Positions 9,835-20,293 are shown, counted from the stretch's first letter. The stretch is DNA of 64,000 nucleotides from a candidate division FCPU426 bacterium (GCA_027452205.1 DAIDGV010000019.1:27973-91972), one strand, 5' to 3'. Notes: generated by a model from the sequence alone, not told the origin. Translations and numbers: made by a program.

Positions 9835-10305
9835 ATGGCTGTGCAAGTGATCGAAGGAAAACCCGAGGGCACAAAGTATAAGATCGCCGTCGTGGTCAGC
9901 CGTTTCAATGACTTGATCGGCCAACGTTTGCTTCAGGGCACTTTGGCGACCCTAGCGGAACGGGGCGTGACCGAATCGAATGTACAAGTGGCCTGGGTGC
10001 CTGGCGCTTGGGAGATCCCTGTGGCGGCGGCTAAGTTGGCCAAGACCGGAAAATTCCAGGGGGTCATTACCTTAGGGGCGGTCATCCAAGGGGAGACCAG
10101 TCATCACGAATATATTGCTAACGAAGTGGCGGCTTCTTTGGGTCGTTTGACGGAACAAACGGGTATCCCGGTCGCTTTCGGGATCTTGACCACCGCTTCG
10201 CTGGACCAGGCCTTGGCCAGGGCCGGGGAACGCACTGATAACAAGGGCGCTGAGGCGGCTTTGCATCTTCTCGAGACCTTAGCGGTCTTGGATCAGATAA
10301 GGTAG
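9835..10305 (+). CDS. ribH: 6,7-dimethyl-8-ribityllumazine synthase
   Basis: 156 residues, the normal length. SRFNDLIGQRLLQG, PGAWEIPVAA and LGAVIQGETSHHEYIANE are the substrate-binding blocks, the last including the catalytic His. It condenses the RibB and RibA/D products to the lumazine that RibE uses, usually as an icosahedral or pentameric shell. It lies 64 bases after ribBA and 5 bases before nusB, the common riboflavin order. Confidence 0.96.
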   Translation: MAVQVIEGKPEGTKYKIAVVVSRFNDLIGQRLLQGTLATLAERGVTESNVQVAWVPGAWEIPVAAAKLAKTGKFQGVITLGAVIQGETSHHEYIANEVAASLGRLTEQTGIPVAFGILTTASLDQALARAGERTDNKGAEAALHLLETLAVLDQIR

Positions 10306-10310
10306 GCGCC

Positions 10311-10715
10311 ATGGGACTCAGACGCCGCAGCCGCGAACTGGCTTTACAGATGTTGTTCCAAATGGATATGGGAACGGTGAAGTTGAAGGATTTAGAAGAG
10401 AATTTCCTACCCCAGGCCAGCGCGCCCGAGGCGGCCAAGATCATGGCGTTGAAGATCACCCGGGAAACCTGGGACCGGTTAGCGGATATTGACGGGCAGC
10501 TCCGGGGTTTGGCCGAGAATTGGGACCTGTCCCGGATGGCGGCGGTGGACCGCAATATTTTGCGGTTGGCCACCTATGAGATACGGTTCGACTCGGAAAT
10601 ACCGAAGTCGGTGGCGATCAACGAAGCTATCGAGATTGTCAAAAGATACAGTACTGATGAATCGAGCAAGTTCGTAAACGGTATCTTGGACAAGCTGCAA
10701 AAGTCCAAGGTCTAA
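10311..10715 (+). CDS. nusB: Transcription antitermination factor NusB
   Basis: 134 residues. The N-terminus RRRSRELALQMLFQMD and the block VAINEAIEIVKRYSTDESSKFVNGILDKL are diagnostic for NusB. The protein binds boxA RNA with S10 (NusE) in rRNA antitermination. Its position directly after ribH is widespread in bacteria. Confidence 0.95.
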   Translation: MGLRRRSRELALQMLFQMDMGTVKLKDLEENFLPQASAPEAAKIMALKITRETWDRLADIDGQLRGLAENWDLSRMAAVDRNILRLATYEIRFDSEIPKSVAINEAIEIVKRYSTDESSKFVNGILDKLQKSKV

Positions 10716-10734
10716 TTTAAACGGAGTCTATGAA

Positions 10735-11085
10735 GTGGAAATCGATCTGCCGGATCATATTAAAAAGTTCATCGATGAAGTGGTCGATTCTTTTGTCATG
10801 TGGGACCTTTTGATCTTCGCTTCCCAGAAGGTCAATGGTATCGAATCGCCCGGTCGCACCGCCCAATTACTGGGCCGCACCGAGGCCGAGGTCGATAAGC
10901 CCTATTTGAAACTGATCAAGCTCGGCGTCCTGGTGGTCGATAAGAAAGAGGATAGCACAACGGCCTGCCATATCAATCAAACCTCCGCTTTTTTCCCCGA
11001 GCTTCAAAAGTTCCTTTCCTTCAACGATATCCAGGAAAATCGCCTGCGTATCCTTAGTTATCTGCTCCAGAAAAAGGTCCACTAA
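10735..11085 (+). CDS. Small unrecognised cytoplasmic protein, possible winged helix
   Basis: 116 residues beginning with GTG; GGAG lies 8 bases upstream, and the nearby ATG at 10730 is out of frame. Predicted helices with a pattern like a winged helix (LLGRTEAEVDKPYLKLIKLGVLVVDKK) run from about residue 25 to 85, suggesting a small DNA-binding or transcription-related protein. I do not recognise a family. It begins 20 bases after nusB and could belong to that operon. Confidence 0.6.
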   Translation: MEIDLPDHIKKFIDEVVDSFVMWDLLIFASQKVNGIESPGRTAQLLGRTEAEVDKPYLKLIKLGVLVVDKKEDSTTACHINQTSAFFPELQKFLSFNDIQENRLRILSYLLQKKVH

Positions 11086-11184
11086 GCCTTTTGGTCCGGC
11101 AAAAGCCGCCGTTATTTAGCGGTGATTGTATCTCCACCCACCCCTCCGTGATAAAATGGCCTATCGAAATTCCCTGGGAGCCTT

Positions 11185-11916
11185 ATGCGTTACGGCTTGT
11201 TCTCCGACGTTCACAGCAATCTCGAAGCCATGACGGTGGTGGCCGACGCCCTCAAGAAGGAAGGGGTCCAAGAGTATTTTTGCTTGGGCGACCTGATCGG
11301 TTATTACTCCAATCCCGTCGAGACCCTGGACCTGATCGCTTCCCTGGATTGCTGGAAGATCGTCCTGGGTAACCATGACGCCGGTTGTATCGGCAAGACG
11401 GACCTGACCCGTTTTAGCGGCCCTGCCGCCGACGCGATCCGCTGGACCCAGAAACAACTCAAACCGCACCATTGGGAAATGCTCAAGAGCCTGCGTCTGC
11501 GCGAGGAGATCGGCGACATCCAACTGGTCCACTCTTCTCCCTTTCAAAGTGAGGAATGGCACTATCTGACCAAATTGGAAGATGTGGAACGGAATTTCCG
11601 TTACTTCCAAGGATTCATCTGCTTTTTTGGCCATGTCCACAAGCCCTTCATCGCGGAGCAAAAAATGGATGGGTCGGTGCGTATCCTCGAAGAACACGAG
11701 CTTGTCCTTCAAAAAGATTGCCGTTACTTGGTCAATGTCGGTTCGGTGGGCCAACCCCGCGATGGGAATCCACAGACCTGCTACGCAGTCTATGACACGG
11801 ATACCCAGAAGCTGTCCATCAAGCGGTTGGATTATGATTTCGAGACCACCGCCCGCAAGACCACGGAAGCGGGCCTTTCGGATTATTTGGCCCAAAGGCT
11901 TAGAACGGGCAAATAA
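11185..11916 (+). CDS. Metallophosphoesterase (YfcE/PP2A-like fold)
   Basis: 243 residues. All dinuclear metal motifs of the calcineurin-like fold are present: FSDVHSNLEA near the N-terminus, CLGDLIGY, VLGNHD and, later, GHVHKP; NVGSVGQPRD is typical of the bacterial predicted phosphodiesterase group. The substrate cannot be deduced. Its stop overlaps the ligA start by one base (TAATG). Confidence 0.87.
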   Translation: MRYGLFSDVHSNLEAMTVVADALKKEGVQEYFCLGDLIGYYSNPVETLDLIASLDCWKIVLGNHDAGCIGKTDLTRFSGPAADAIRWTQKQLKPHHWEMLKSLRLREEIGDIQLVHSSPFQSEEWHYLTKLEDVERNFRYFQGFICFFGHVHKPFIAEQKMDGSVRILEEHELVLQKDCRYLVNVGSVGQPRDGNPQTCYAVYDTDTQKLSIKRLDYDFETTARKTTEAGLSDYLAQRLRTGK

Positions 11917-13952
11917 TGAAAAAGGCTTCCGTCCCCGCTGAGGCCCAAAAACGGGCCCTCGAACTTCAAAAGATCATCCGCCATCACGATAAGCTCTATT
12001 ACGATCAGGCCAAACCCGAGATCACTGATCTCGAATACGACCGTCTTTACCGGGAACTCAAAGACCTTGAAGCCGAGTATCCTTCTTTAAAGACCAAGGA
12101 TTCGCCGACCCAAAAGGTGGGCGGTACCGCGACTTCTGGAAAACATTTCCAGACGCTACCCCATCGTCTACCCATGCTGTCCCTCGATAACACTTATTCC
12201 CTGGAAGAACTCAAAGAGTTCGATGAAAGGGTCAAAAAGGGCCTGGAAGGCCAAAAGTACGAATATGTCTGTGAGCTTAAGATCGACGGTGTGAGCATCG
12301 AACTGATCTATGAAAAGGGTGAGTTGGTGCATGCCCTGACCCGGGGCGATGGCGAAAAGGGTGATGATGTTCTACGCAATATCCAGAATATCCCTGGATT
12401 GCCGACGAAACTCAAAGGCTCCAATCTGCCGGATCGCATCGAGATCCGTGGGGAAGTGTTCTTCACTTTAAAGGATTTCGAGGCGATCAATGAAGACCGG
12501 GAAGAGAAGGGTTTACCGCTTTTCGCCAATCCTCGTAATACTGCGGCGGGCACATTGAAGACGGTGGACCCGAAAGAATCGGCTAAAAAGCCTCTGCACA
12601 TCCTTCTTTATTATGTTTTTTCGCCGGACAAGCTGCCATTTGATACCCAACAGGAAAGCCTTCAATGGCTCAAGAAAATGGGTTTCCCAGAAGACGCCCA
12701 TTTCCGGTTGGTAAAGAACATCGATCAAGTTCATGACTATTGCGAAGAGTATCAATCCAAGCGGGGGACCATCGGGTTCGACTGCGATGGGGTTGTACTC
12801 AAGATCGACCGTTTCGACCAAAGACAAAAACTGGGAGAGACCACCAAAATACCCCGCTGGGCCATTGCTTTTAAGTTTGCCGCCCAAAAAGCGGAGACCA
12901 CGTTAAAAGCCATTACCCTGCAGGTGGGTCGTACGGGCGCCATAACTCCGGTGGCTGAACTGGAACCGGTTCAATTGGAAGGCACTACCGTTAGCCGGGC
13001 GACATTGCATAACGAGGATGAGATCAAGCGCAAAGACCTAAGGGTGGGCGATCGGGTCATTGTTGAAAAGGGCGGGTTGGTAATTCCCAAGGTGCTCCGA
13101 TCATTGCCCGAGAAGCGAAAAGGTAACGAGAAAGCTTTCAAGATGCCTTCTGAATGCCCGGTTTGCGGTTCCAAGTTGGAACGGGAAGAGGACGAGGCGG
13201 CTTGGCGTTGTGAAAATGCCGCCTGCGAAGCCCAAGTCGAGCGCCGGATAGAACACTTTTGCGGTCGGGACGCCATGGATATCCGTGGCGCGGGCCCCGC
13301 GGTGGTCAAACAACTTTTGGCCGAGAAGCTTATCAAAGACTACGCGGATCTCTATGCCCTTAAGAAATCCGATGTTGCCGAAATGGAACGAAAGGCAGAA
13401 AAGTCCGCCGAAAATCTTATCGGACAGATCGATGACAGCCGAAAGCGTACCTTGGGTCGTTTGCTTTTTGCGCTTGGCATCCGCCATGTGGGGGTCCATG
13501 TGGCCGAGATATTGGCCATGCGGTACAAGGATATCTGGGCGGTTGGGGAAGCGTCGGAGGAAGAATTGACCGCCATTGACGGTATCGGTCCTATCGTGGC
13601 GCATTCCATCGTCAACTTTTTCGCCAACAAGACCAACCTGAAGATCATCGACAAACTCGATAAAGGCGGGGTGAACCTAAAACGCCTTAAAGAAGAGGAA
13701 CCCTCGGGTGAACAGCCATTCGCCGGGCAGATCTATGTCTTTACCGGAGAATTGAAAAATTATGGCCGTAAAGAAGCGGAAGATATCGTGAAAAAGCTGG
13801 GCGCCAAGGCTTCGGGGTCGGTCTCTAAGCTGACGACCTATGTGGTGGCCGGAGAAGCGGCTGGATCCAAACTGAAAAAAGCCAAAGAACTGGGTGTGAC
13901 GGTGATGGACGAGGCCGAGTTCCAAAAAATGATCGGTAAATATAAAAAATGA
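11916..13952 (+). CDS. ligA: NAD-dependent DNA ligase LigA
   Basis: 678 residues, the usual length. The adenylation lysine is in ELKIDGVSIELIYE (about residue 120). The order is Ia region, NTase, OB fold, a four-cysteine zinc finger (CPVCGSKLEREEDEAAWRC then CEAQ), helix-hairpin-helix repeats (ELTAIDGIGPIVA) and a C-terminal BRCT domain from about residue 600. It seals nicks in replication and repair. The next, AT-rich gene overlaps its stop by four bases. Confidence 0.97.
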   Translation: MKKASVPAEAQKRALELQKIIRHHDKLYYDQAKPEITDLEYDRLYRELKDLEAEYPSLKTKDSPTQKVGGTATSGKHFQTLPHRLPMLSLDNTYSLEELKEFDERVKKGLEGQKYEYVCELKIDGVSIELIYEKGELVHALTRGDGEKGDDVLRNIQNIPGLPTKLKGSNLPDRIEIRGEVFFTLKDFEAINEDREEKGLPLFANPRNTAAGTLKTVDPKESAKKPLHILLYYVFSPDKLPFDTQQESLQWLKKMGFPEDAHFRLVKNIDQVHDYCEEYQSKRGTIGFDCDGVVLKIDRFDQRQKLGETTKIPRWAIAFKFAAQKAETTLKAITLQVGRTGAITPVAELEPVQLEGTTVSRATLHNEDEIKRKDLRVGDRVIVEKGGLVIPKVLRSLPEKRKGNEKAFKMPSECPVCGSKLEREEDEAAWRCENAACEAQVERRIEHFCGRDAMDIRGAGPAVVKQLLAEKLIKDYADLYALKKSDVAEMERKAEKSAENLIGQIDDSRKRTLGRLLFALGIRHVGVHVAEILAMRYKDIWAVGEASEEELTAIDGIGPIVAHSIVNFFANKTNLKIIDKLDKGGVNLKRLKEEEPSGEQPFAGQIYVFTGELKNYGRKEAEDIVKKLGAKASGSVSKLTTYVVAGEAAGSKLKKAKELGVTVMDEAEFQKMIGKYKK

Positions 13953-15019
13953 AACAGATCCCAATTTTATTAATTTTTATTTTCTTATTTACTCTTTTAT
14001 GTTCGCCGATCAAGGCAGAGCAAATGACAATACCGTCACAAGAAATAGATGATCCAAATGAGGTTTTGAATTTTAAAGACTCTTCCGATTCGAAAATCCA
14101 AATAGTTCATTTTTTAAATGTCGTAAAAGAAGCGACTTTGCCTAATTCGAAGATAACTTCAGTTATTTCATATTTGGTGGATCTAAAACTGGACGGGACT
14201 AAAGAAATAGTTTCCTTAATTCGCCTTGAAGATGCCCCTGGGATAATTGCGATTTTTGACTCGGCAGGTAAACTTTTGGCGAGCGCGGAGGGAGGATATA
14301 AGGATAAGTTGATCTTTGGAGTTGAGAAAAAAGGCTTTCCAGTCTTCTTTGCATTTGCGAAGGATTGTTACAGTTCTGCTGCTGTTTGTGAGTGGGAAAT
14401 TGATTTTTGGGATGGGTCGAAAATCAAAAAGGCGTTAGAAACGTTTAGTTTCCATGGGAAGGGACAAAAGGAAATAGAACCCTATTTTGTATATCTTGAG
14501 GCGGAAGATACAGTTGAGGAAATTTCTGATGGTGGGAGTGTTATATGGAGCAAGGGTGAGTCGAAATTCATAGCCGCTAAACGAAGTCACAAAAGCGAGT
14601 CGCTTCAAGCGTTATGCCCGCAGAGTGACAAAAAATTAAATTTTGTGCAATTGGGAAAGATGTATTTTCGTGAAAGAAATTACGCTTGTGCGGTGAAAGA
14701 ATACACTTTGGCTATCAAGGAAAACGTCAACGACTACGAAGCTTGGCAGTATTTGGGATATGTTGACTTTAGACAAGGCGATTATACTGGCGCAATATCT
14801 TCCCTTAAGAAATCTTTAGAGATTAAACCTGACTACGATATGGGACATTACAATTTAGCCCTAGCTTATTGGGCAAATCGACGTGTGGATAAATCGATCG
14901 AACAGTTGAAGATTCTTTATGAAGAAAATCCTAAATATAAAACTGTTGTTCCGAGTGACGTTCAATTTAAATCCATCATTAAATCCCCTGCGTACAAGAG
15001 GATGTTTGCTGGTTTATAG
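13949..15019 (+). CDS. Secreted TPR protein of unknown function
   Basis: 356 residues with a signal peptide (FIFLFTLLCSPIKAE). Residues about 30-220 have no recognised fold; about 225-330 hold two to three TPR units (YFRERNYACAVKEYTLAIKE, then YLGYVDFRQGDYTGAISSL, then ANRRVDKSIEQLKIL). It probably mediates protein contacts in the periplasm. Base composition is clearly more AT-rich than ligA or secA, which may mean recent acquisition. Its ATG overlaps the ligA stop as ATGA. Confidence 0.7.
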   Translation: MKQIPILLIFIFLFTLLCSPIKAEQMTIPSQEIDDPNEVLNFKDSSDSKIQIVHFLNVVKEATLPNSKITSVISYLVDLKLDGTKEIVSLIRLEDAPGIIAIFDSAGKLLASAEGGYKDKLIFGVEKKGFPVFFAFAKDCYSSAAVCEWEIDFWDGSKIKKALETFSFHGKGQKEIEPYFVYLEAEDTVEEISDGGSVIWSKGESKFIAAKRSHKSESLQALCPQSDKKLNFVQLGKMYFRERNYACAVKEYTLAIKENVNDYEAWQYLGYVDFRQGDYTGAISSLKKSLEIKPDYDMGHYNLALAYWANRRVDKSIEQLKILYEENPKYKTVVPSDVQFKSIIKSPAYKRMFAGL

Positions 15020-15048
15020 TTTCATTAAAGTTGGAAAGGTTTTAAGAA

Positions 15049-15525
15049 ATGAAGTTTTCTCTATTGATGGTTTTTTTTATCGTGGGTTTTAGTCGGTTTG
15101 TTTTTGCGCAAGCCACAACTTCTGTTGCTGATGCTACTGTTGACACACTGAGCCAAAAGTTAGAAGAAACCAAAGCGGATGTAGAAAAACTCAAGAACAA
15201 CTGGGACAAAGCCCGTTTAGAAACGACCCTTTACGAACAAAGGGCCAAACGCGCTTATCAAAAGTGGGTCAAGGCCACGAAGGCCGCCAAGGCCAAAGCT
15301 CAAGCCGCCCGGGATAAAGCGGACCTGGAACTTCAATTGGCCGTCGAACGCCGAAAATTAGCTTTCTCCCAGTGGCAGGCGGCCCAATTGCGCCAAGCCT
15401 CCCAGGAAGCTCAACTCAAAGCCCTTGGTCAGGACCAAGACAGCAAGGCCATCGAGGCGAAGATCCAACAGCTCCAGAGCAAGCTGAACCGTCTTATAAC
15501 CCCCGCTGTTCCCACGAAACCTTAA
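15049..15525 (+). CDS. Secreted coiled-coil protein
   Basis: 158 residues. Signal peptide MKFSLLMVFFIVGFSRFVFA, then a long charged helix (about residues 30-150) rich in Lys, Ala, Gln and Glu with heptad-like spacing, predicted coiled coil. There is no enzymatic motif. The first 30 codons are AT-rich while the coiled coil is GC-rich, so composition switches inside the gene. A short gap follows before secA. Confidence 0.65.
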   Translation: MKFSLLMVFFIVGFSRFVFAQATTSVADATVDTLSQKLEETKADVEKLKNNWDKARLETTLYEQRAKRAYQKWVKATKAAKAKAQAARDKADLELQLAVERRKLAFSQWQAAQLRQASQEAQLKALGQDQDSKAIEAKIQQLQSKLNRLITPAVPTKP

Positions 15526-15657
15526 GCTGTTCGTCCTTTGTTTTAAATGGTTTTCACCCGGCTTCGGCGGGCTGATTGCCTTGAACCCCCCTGTTAAAGA
15601 CCTTATACTTACCCCTCTTTCAGCCCCATTTATCCCTATGGAACGGAATAACCCATC

Positions 15658-18336
15658 ATGATCGAAGCTTTACTAAGCAAGATCTTCGGCAGCCGCAATG
15701 AACGGTTCATCAAGCAATTGATGCCTAAAGTGGCCCAGATCAACGCCTTTGAACCGACCCTGCAGGCTTTATCGGATGAACAACTAAAGGCTAAAACCCC
15801 TGAATTCAAGGAACGTCTCGCCAAGGGTGAGACCCTGGACGATATCCTGGCAGAGGCCTTCGCGGTGGTTCGCGAAGCTTCCAAACGGGTCATGGGCATG
15901 CGCCATTTTGACGTGCAGATGTTGGGCGGTATGGTCCTTCATTCCGGGCGGATCGCTGAGATGCGTACCGGTGAAGGAAAGACCCTCGTGGCAACGCTGC
16001 CAGTCTATTTGAACGCGCTTTCTGGCAAGGGTGTGCATGTGGTGACCGTGAACGACTACTTGGCCGAACGCGACAGCTTGGGCCGCGGTTCTTTCAAGGG
16101 CATGGCGACTATTTATAACTTCTTGGGTCTGACCTGCGGGGTCATCAAGCATGGTTTGTCCCACAAAGAACGGCAGGCGGCTTATGCCTGCGACATCACC
16201 TATGGCACCAACAATGAACTGGGTTTTGATTACCTGCGCGATAACATGGCCACTCACATCGACCAAACGGTGCAAAGGGATCTAAATTACGCCATCGTGG
16301 ACGAAGTGGACAGTATCTTGGTGGATGAAGCCCGGACGCCGCTCATCATTTCCGGTCCCAGTGAAGAATCGACCGATCTTTATTACAAAGTGGACCGCAT
16401 CATCCCTTCCCTGGAAAAAGGCAAAGATTACGACATCGAAGAAAAGACCCGTTCGTCCTTCCTGACCGAGTCGGGCGTGAAGCATGTGGAACAGCTCCTT
16501 AAAGTTGATAATCTTTATGACCATAAGAACGTCCAACTGGTCCATCACGTCAGCCAGGCCTTAAAGGCCCATGTCATCTTCAAGCGCGACGTGGATTACA
16601 TCGTCAAGGACGGCGAGGTCGTTATCGTTGATGAATTTACCGGGCGTCTTATGCCGGGCCGCCGCTATAGCGACGGGCTGCACCAGGCCTTGGAAGCCAA
16701 GGAAAGGGTGAAGATCGAGGCTGAAAACCAGACCCTGGCCACGATTACCTTCCAGAATTTCTTCCGTATGTATAAGAAACTTTCAGGTATGACCGGAACG
16801 GCCGAGACCGAAGCGGCGGAATTCGCCGAGATCTATAACTTGGAAGTCATCAATGTTCCAACGCACCGTCCGATGATCCGTAAGGACGAGGCGGACGCGG
16901 TGTACCGCACCCAACGTGAAAAATACAACGCCATTGTGGAAGACATCGTGACCTTGCACGAAAAGAACCAGCCGGTTCTGGTCGGTACGGTCTCCATTGA
17001 AAAGAACGAAATGCTCTCGGCTTTGCTCAAGAAACGGGGCGTGAAGCACGAGGTCTTGAACGCCAAGTTCCATGAAAAAGAGGCGGAGATCATCTCCATC
17101 GCCGGTCGTCCGGGTGGAGTGACCATCGCCACCAATATGGCGGGCCGTGGTACGGACATTGTTCTGGGCGAGGGGATGCGCGAGGTGGGTGGGTTGGCGG
17201 TGTTCGGCACCGAGCGCCATGAAAGCCGTCGTATCGATAACCAGCTCCGGGGCCGTTCGGGCCGCCAGGGCGACCCGGGTCTTTCGCGTTTCTACGTTTC
17301 CTTGGAAGACGACCTGATGCGTATTTTCGGTTCCGATAAGCTCAAGGATTGGATGACCCGCTTGGGAATGCAGGAGGGGGAAGTCATCTCCCATCCTTGG
17401 GTTTCCAAGTCCATTGAAAGGGCCCAAAAGGCCGTGGAATCCCACAACTTCGACATCCGTAAACATTTGCTCGAATATGACGACGTTATGAACAAGCAAC
17501 GCGAGGTCATTTACCGTGAACGCAACCGCGTGCTGCGGGAGAAAGATATCCGTGCCCACATGCTGGAGATCGTCGATGACGTGGCTGTCGATACGATCAA
17601 CACCTATGCTCCTGAAAAGAGCCAGTCCGACGATTGGGACCTGGAAGGCCTGAAAAAATGGTTCAGCGGTATGACCAAGTCGAACCTGGACTGGAACCTC
17701 GAGAACATAGCCCATTTGGACCAAGACGCCCTTTATGCCGCCTTGAAAGACGAGTTGATGAAGGCCTATGAGTTGAAAGAAAAGGCCATGACGCCTGAAG
17801 TGATGCGAACCCTGGAAAGGGCGGTCATATTGCAGGTGGTGGATACCCAATGGAAAGACCATCTTCTTTCCATGGACCATTTAAAAGAAGGTATCGGCCT
17901 TCAATCCTACGGTGGTAAAGACCCCCTGATCGAATACAAACGCGAGGGTTTTGAGATGTTCTCCGGCCTCTTGTCCTCGATCAAAGAAGATTCCCTGAAG
18001 ATGCTGTTCCTTGTTCAAAAGGTCGATCCGGACGATGAGCTTTTCTCCTCGGTCATGCCGTCGCAGATGGTCGAAGAACACCCGGAATTCGATCCTAAGG
18101 CGGCGGCTAAACAAGCCCCAGCGCCGATGGCAACCCAGCCGCAAAGCATGATGGGTCAGAACGCGGCCCCGTCTTTCGGAGCGCCGATGGGCGGTCAGCC
18201 CTGGGAAACCCAAGGTCAGCCTCAACAGCCCGCTGCCAAGGTCGCCCCTATCCGCCGGGACGAACCCAAATTGGGCCGAAACGACCTTTGTTATTGCGGC
18301 TCCGGTAAAAAGTATAAGAAGTGCCATGGCGCTTAA
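15658..18336 (+). CDS. secA: Preprotein translocase ATPase SecA
   Basis: 892 residues. Walker A GEGKT is at 105-109 ([19 protein letters not shown]); [19 protein letters not shown] is the Walker B region; [12 protein letters not shown] and [11 protein letters not shown] are the second nucleotide-binding motifs. After the helical scaffold comes a Gln/Pro/Ala-rich linker (about 815-865), then a SEC-C zinc motif ([15 protein letters not shown]) that binds SecB or phospholipid. It drives proteins through SecYEG. The length and domain order are standard. Confidence 0.98.
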   Translation: MIEALLSKIFGSRNERFIKQLMPKVAQINAFEPTLQALSDEQLKAKTPEFKERLAKGETLDDILAEAFAVVREASKRVMGMRHFDVQMLGGMVLHSGRIAEMRTGEGKTLVATLPVYLNALSGKGVHVVTVNDYLAERDSLGRGSFKGMATIYNFLGLTCGVIKHGLSHKERQAAYACDITYGTNNELGFDYLRDNMATHIDQTVQRDLNYAIVDEVDSILVDEARTPLIISGPSEESTDLYYKVDRIIPSLEKGKDYDIEEKTRSSFLTESGVKHVEQLLKVDNLYDHKNVQLVHHVSQALKAHVIFKRDVDYIVKDGEVVIVDEFTGRLMPGRRYSDGLHQALEAKERVKIEAENQTLATITFQNFFRMYKKLSGMTGTAETEAAEFAEIYNLEVINVPTHRPMIRKDEADAVYRTQREKYNAIVEDIVTLHEKNQPVLVGTVSIEKNEMLSALLKKRGVKHEVLNAKFHEKEAEIISIAGRPGGVTIATNMAGRGTDIVLGEGMREVGGLAVFGTERHESRRIDNQLRGRSGRQGDPGLSRFYVSLEDDLMRIFGSDKLKDWMTRLGMQEGEVISHPWVSKSIERAQKAVESHNFDIRKHLLEYDDVMNKQREVIYRERNRVLREKDIRAHMLEIVDDVAVDTINTYAPEKSQSDDWDLEGLKKWFSGMTKSNLDWNLENIAHLDQDALYAALKDELMKAYELKEKAMTPEVMRTLERAVILQVVDTQWKDHLLSMDHLKEGIGLQSYGGKDPLIEYKREGFEMFSGLLSSIKEDSLKMLFLVQKVDPDDELFSSVMPSQMVEEHPEFDPKAAAKQAPAPMATQPQSMMGQNAAPSFGAPMGGQPWETQGQPQQPAAKVAPIRRDEPKLGRNDLCYCGSGKKYKKCHGA

Positions 18337-18343
18337 GGCATTT

Positions 18344-18604
18344 AACCACCAAGGCACCAAGTTCACCAAGGTAGACAAATGAATGAATGGAAACCTTCCA
18401 GGGAATCGACAAGCAGTTAGATCAAGTCGCTTCGCAAGTTGTTGATGCGGCTTAAAAGGTCCATCAAGCATTTGGGCCCGATTTTATGAAGATCACAAAG
18501 CACCGCCTTGGTTTGTTGATCAATTTCAATGTGCCTTTAATTAAGGCTGGAATCAAAAGAGTGGTTCTTTAGCTGTTCTTGGTGCCCTTGGTGTCTTGGT
18601 GGTT
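18344..18604. repeat. 27-bp terminal inverted repeats around a decayed GxxExxY gene
   Basis: The arms are 18344-18370 and 18578-18604; the second matches the reverse complement of the first at 24 of 27 positions. Both consist of repeated ACCAAG/CTTGGTG units. They bracket the GxxExxY remnant exactly, leaving short spacers. As I recall, similar CTTGGTG-type repeats often border GxxExxY genes in diverse genomes, so this probably marks a small mobile or dispersing unit. Confidence 0.75.
18402..18572 (+). pseudogene. GxxExxY-family protein remnant, internally deleted
   Basis: One frame reads GIDKQLDQVASQVVDAA, a stop (TAA), KVHQAFGPDF, then jumps to KHRLGLLINFNVPLIKAGIK and ends at TAG. Complete family members have about 60 more residues between GPG and the RLGLLINFNVP motif, containing the PD-(D/E)XK-like core, so an internal deletion plus a stop have inactivated it. 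It sits between secA and the peptide-binding protein gene. Confidence 0.8.
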
Positions 18605-18626
18605 CAATCTTTCTTGAGGTGAGTTC

Positions 18627-20267
18627 ATGTTCTCAAAATATTTTTCATTTTTTATCTTAGCGGTCCTTTTGGCGGGCTGCGGCAAGGTGGATCCGAAGAT
18701 CTACTCTCAGAACGGTCCAGTAGCCGACGGCGATATCCTGGTCGAGTCCTCAACGGGGGATGCTCGGCACTTAACCCCGCCCTTGGTGGACGAGGTAGGC
18801 GGCGCGGATATCGACGGGTTGGTCTTTGAGGGATTGCTACGCTATAACGAAAAACTGGAATTAGAACCTTGTTTAGCCGAAAAGTGGCACGTTTCTAAAG
18901 ATGGCCGCATCATCACCTATTATTTGCGCAAAGGCGTGAAGTTCCATGATGGGGTGGAGTTCACCGCGAATGACGTTCTTTTCACCTATAAAGTCTACTC
19001 GGATCCCGGGACCAATACCCCTGAAGGCGCCAACTACCAAGACATTAAAGATGTCGCCGTCATCGATCCTTATACCGTGCAAGTGACCTATAAAAAGCCA
19101 TTCGCACCCGCCTTGTCATCCACTTTTGGCAGCATCCTTCCGAAACACATCCTGGAAGGGAAGGACATCAACAAAAGCGATTTTGACCGCCATCCCATCG
19201 GCACCGGTCCTTTCCGTTTTGTGGAATGGAAGACCGCCCAGCAGATCGTTCTGGAATCGAATCCGGATTACTGGGGCGGCAAACCGCATTTGAAGCGTTT
19301 CATCATGCGGGTCATACCGGACCAAGCCACGCAGTTCTTGGAATTGCTCAATGGCGGTATCGACTGTATCGGCGCCTGGCTGCACGGCACATTAACGCCC
19401 GAACAGTTCGCCAAGCAATTGGACACGCCTAAGTTCAAGGACTACTACAACGCTTATAAATCCGACGCGATGGATTACACCTATATCGGTTGGAATCTCA
19501 AGAATCCGCTCTTCAAAGATAAAAAGGTCCGCCAAGCCCTGACCATGGCCATTGACCGAAAAAGCATCATCGATAACGTGATCTACGGATTGGGTAATGT
19601 GGCGACCGGGCCTTACGCCCTTCATTCCTGGGCGAACAACCCGAAGATCCAACCTTGGCCTTTTGACACCGCGAAAGCTTTGAAGCTGTTAAAGGACGCT
19701 GGTTGGAAACCCGGTAAGGATGGACTGCTCCACAAGGTCATCAATCATAAGGATGTTCCGTTCAAGTTCACCCTCATGACCAATCAAGGCAATGTCAGCC
19801 GCGAAAGGGTGGCGACCATCGTTCAACAGCAGCTCAAGCAAGTGGGCATCGAGGTGGATGTTCAGGTGATGGAATGGACGACCTTCCTGTCCCAATACAT
19901 CGACACCCGCAAGTTCGACGCGGTCATTTTGGGTTGGACCGTCTCGCCGGACCCGGATTGTTACCAGATCTGGCATTCGAGCCAGACTGGGGAACACCAG
20001 TTCAACTTCGTCAGCTATAACAACAAGACGGTGGATAGCCTGCTCATCGCCGGCCGCCGCACGCTAGACCCGAAAAAACGGCAAAAGATCTATTGGCGCA
20101 TCCATTCCATCCTCAATGAGGACCAACCCTATACTTTCTTGTATGTGCCGAACCAGTTAACGGCCATCCATAAGCGCTTCAAGGGCTATACGATGAACGC
20201 CAACGGCATCCTGACCCATCCGGAAGCCTGGTATGTTCCGGCGGCCCAGCAAAAGTACAAGCCCTGA
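18627..20267 (+). CDS. Peptide ABC transporter substrate-binding lipoprotein
   Basis: 546 residues. Lipoprotein signal with lipobox LLAGCGK, then an SBP_bac_5 domain across the rest: VFEGLLRYNEKLELEPCLAEKW, YYLRKGVKFHDG, GTGPFRFVEW and RQALTMAIDRKSI are family blocks. It should capture peptides or similar solutes in the periplasm and pass them to the two permeases that follow 26 bases downstream. Substrate specificity cannot be read from sequence. Confidence 0.92.
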   Translation: MFSKYFSFFILAVLLAGCGKVDPKIYSQNGPVADGDILVESSTGDARHLTPPLVDEVGGADIDGLVFEGLLRYNEKLELEPCLAEKWHVSKDGRIITYYLRKGVKFHDGVEFTANDVLFTYKVYSDPGTNTPEGANYQDIKDVAVIDPYTVQVTYKKPFAPALSSTFGSILPKHILEGKDINKSDFDRHPIGTGPFRFVEWKTAQQIVLESNPDYWGGKPHLKRFIMRVIPDQATQFLELLNGGIDCIGAWLHGTLTPEQFAKQLDTPKFKDYYNAYKSDAMDYTYIGWNLKNPLFKDKKVRQALTMAIDRKSIIDNVIYGLGNVATGPYALHSWANNPKIQPWPFDTAKALKLLKDAGWKPGKDGLLHKVINHKDVPFKFTLMTNQGNVSRERVATIVQQQLKQVGIEVDVQVMEWTTFLSQYIDTRKFDAVILGWTVSPDPDCYQIWHSSQTGEHQFNFVSYNNKTVDSLLIAGRRTLDPKKRQKIYWRIHSILNEDQPYTFLYVPNQLTAIHKRFKGYTMNANGILTHPEAWYVPAAQQKYKP

Positions 20268-20293
20268 AAAGAGCCCTGTGGTAAAACAGGTCC

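Noticed and set aside
16783..17880. 365-codon minus-strand frame inside secA
   Set aside because: SecA motifs fill the plus strand; the His-rich translation is typical of antisense frames.
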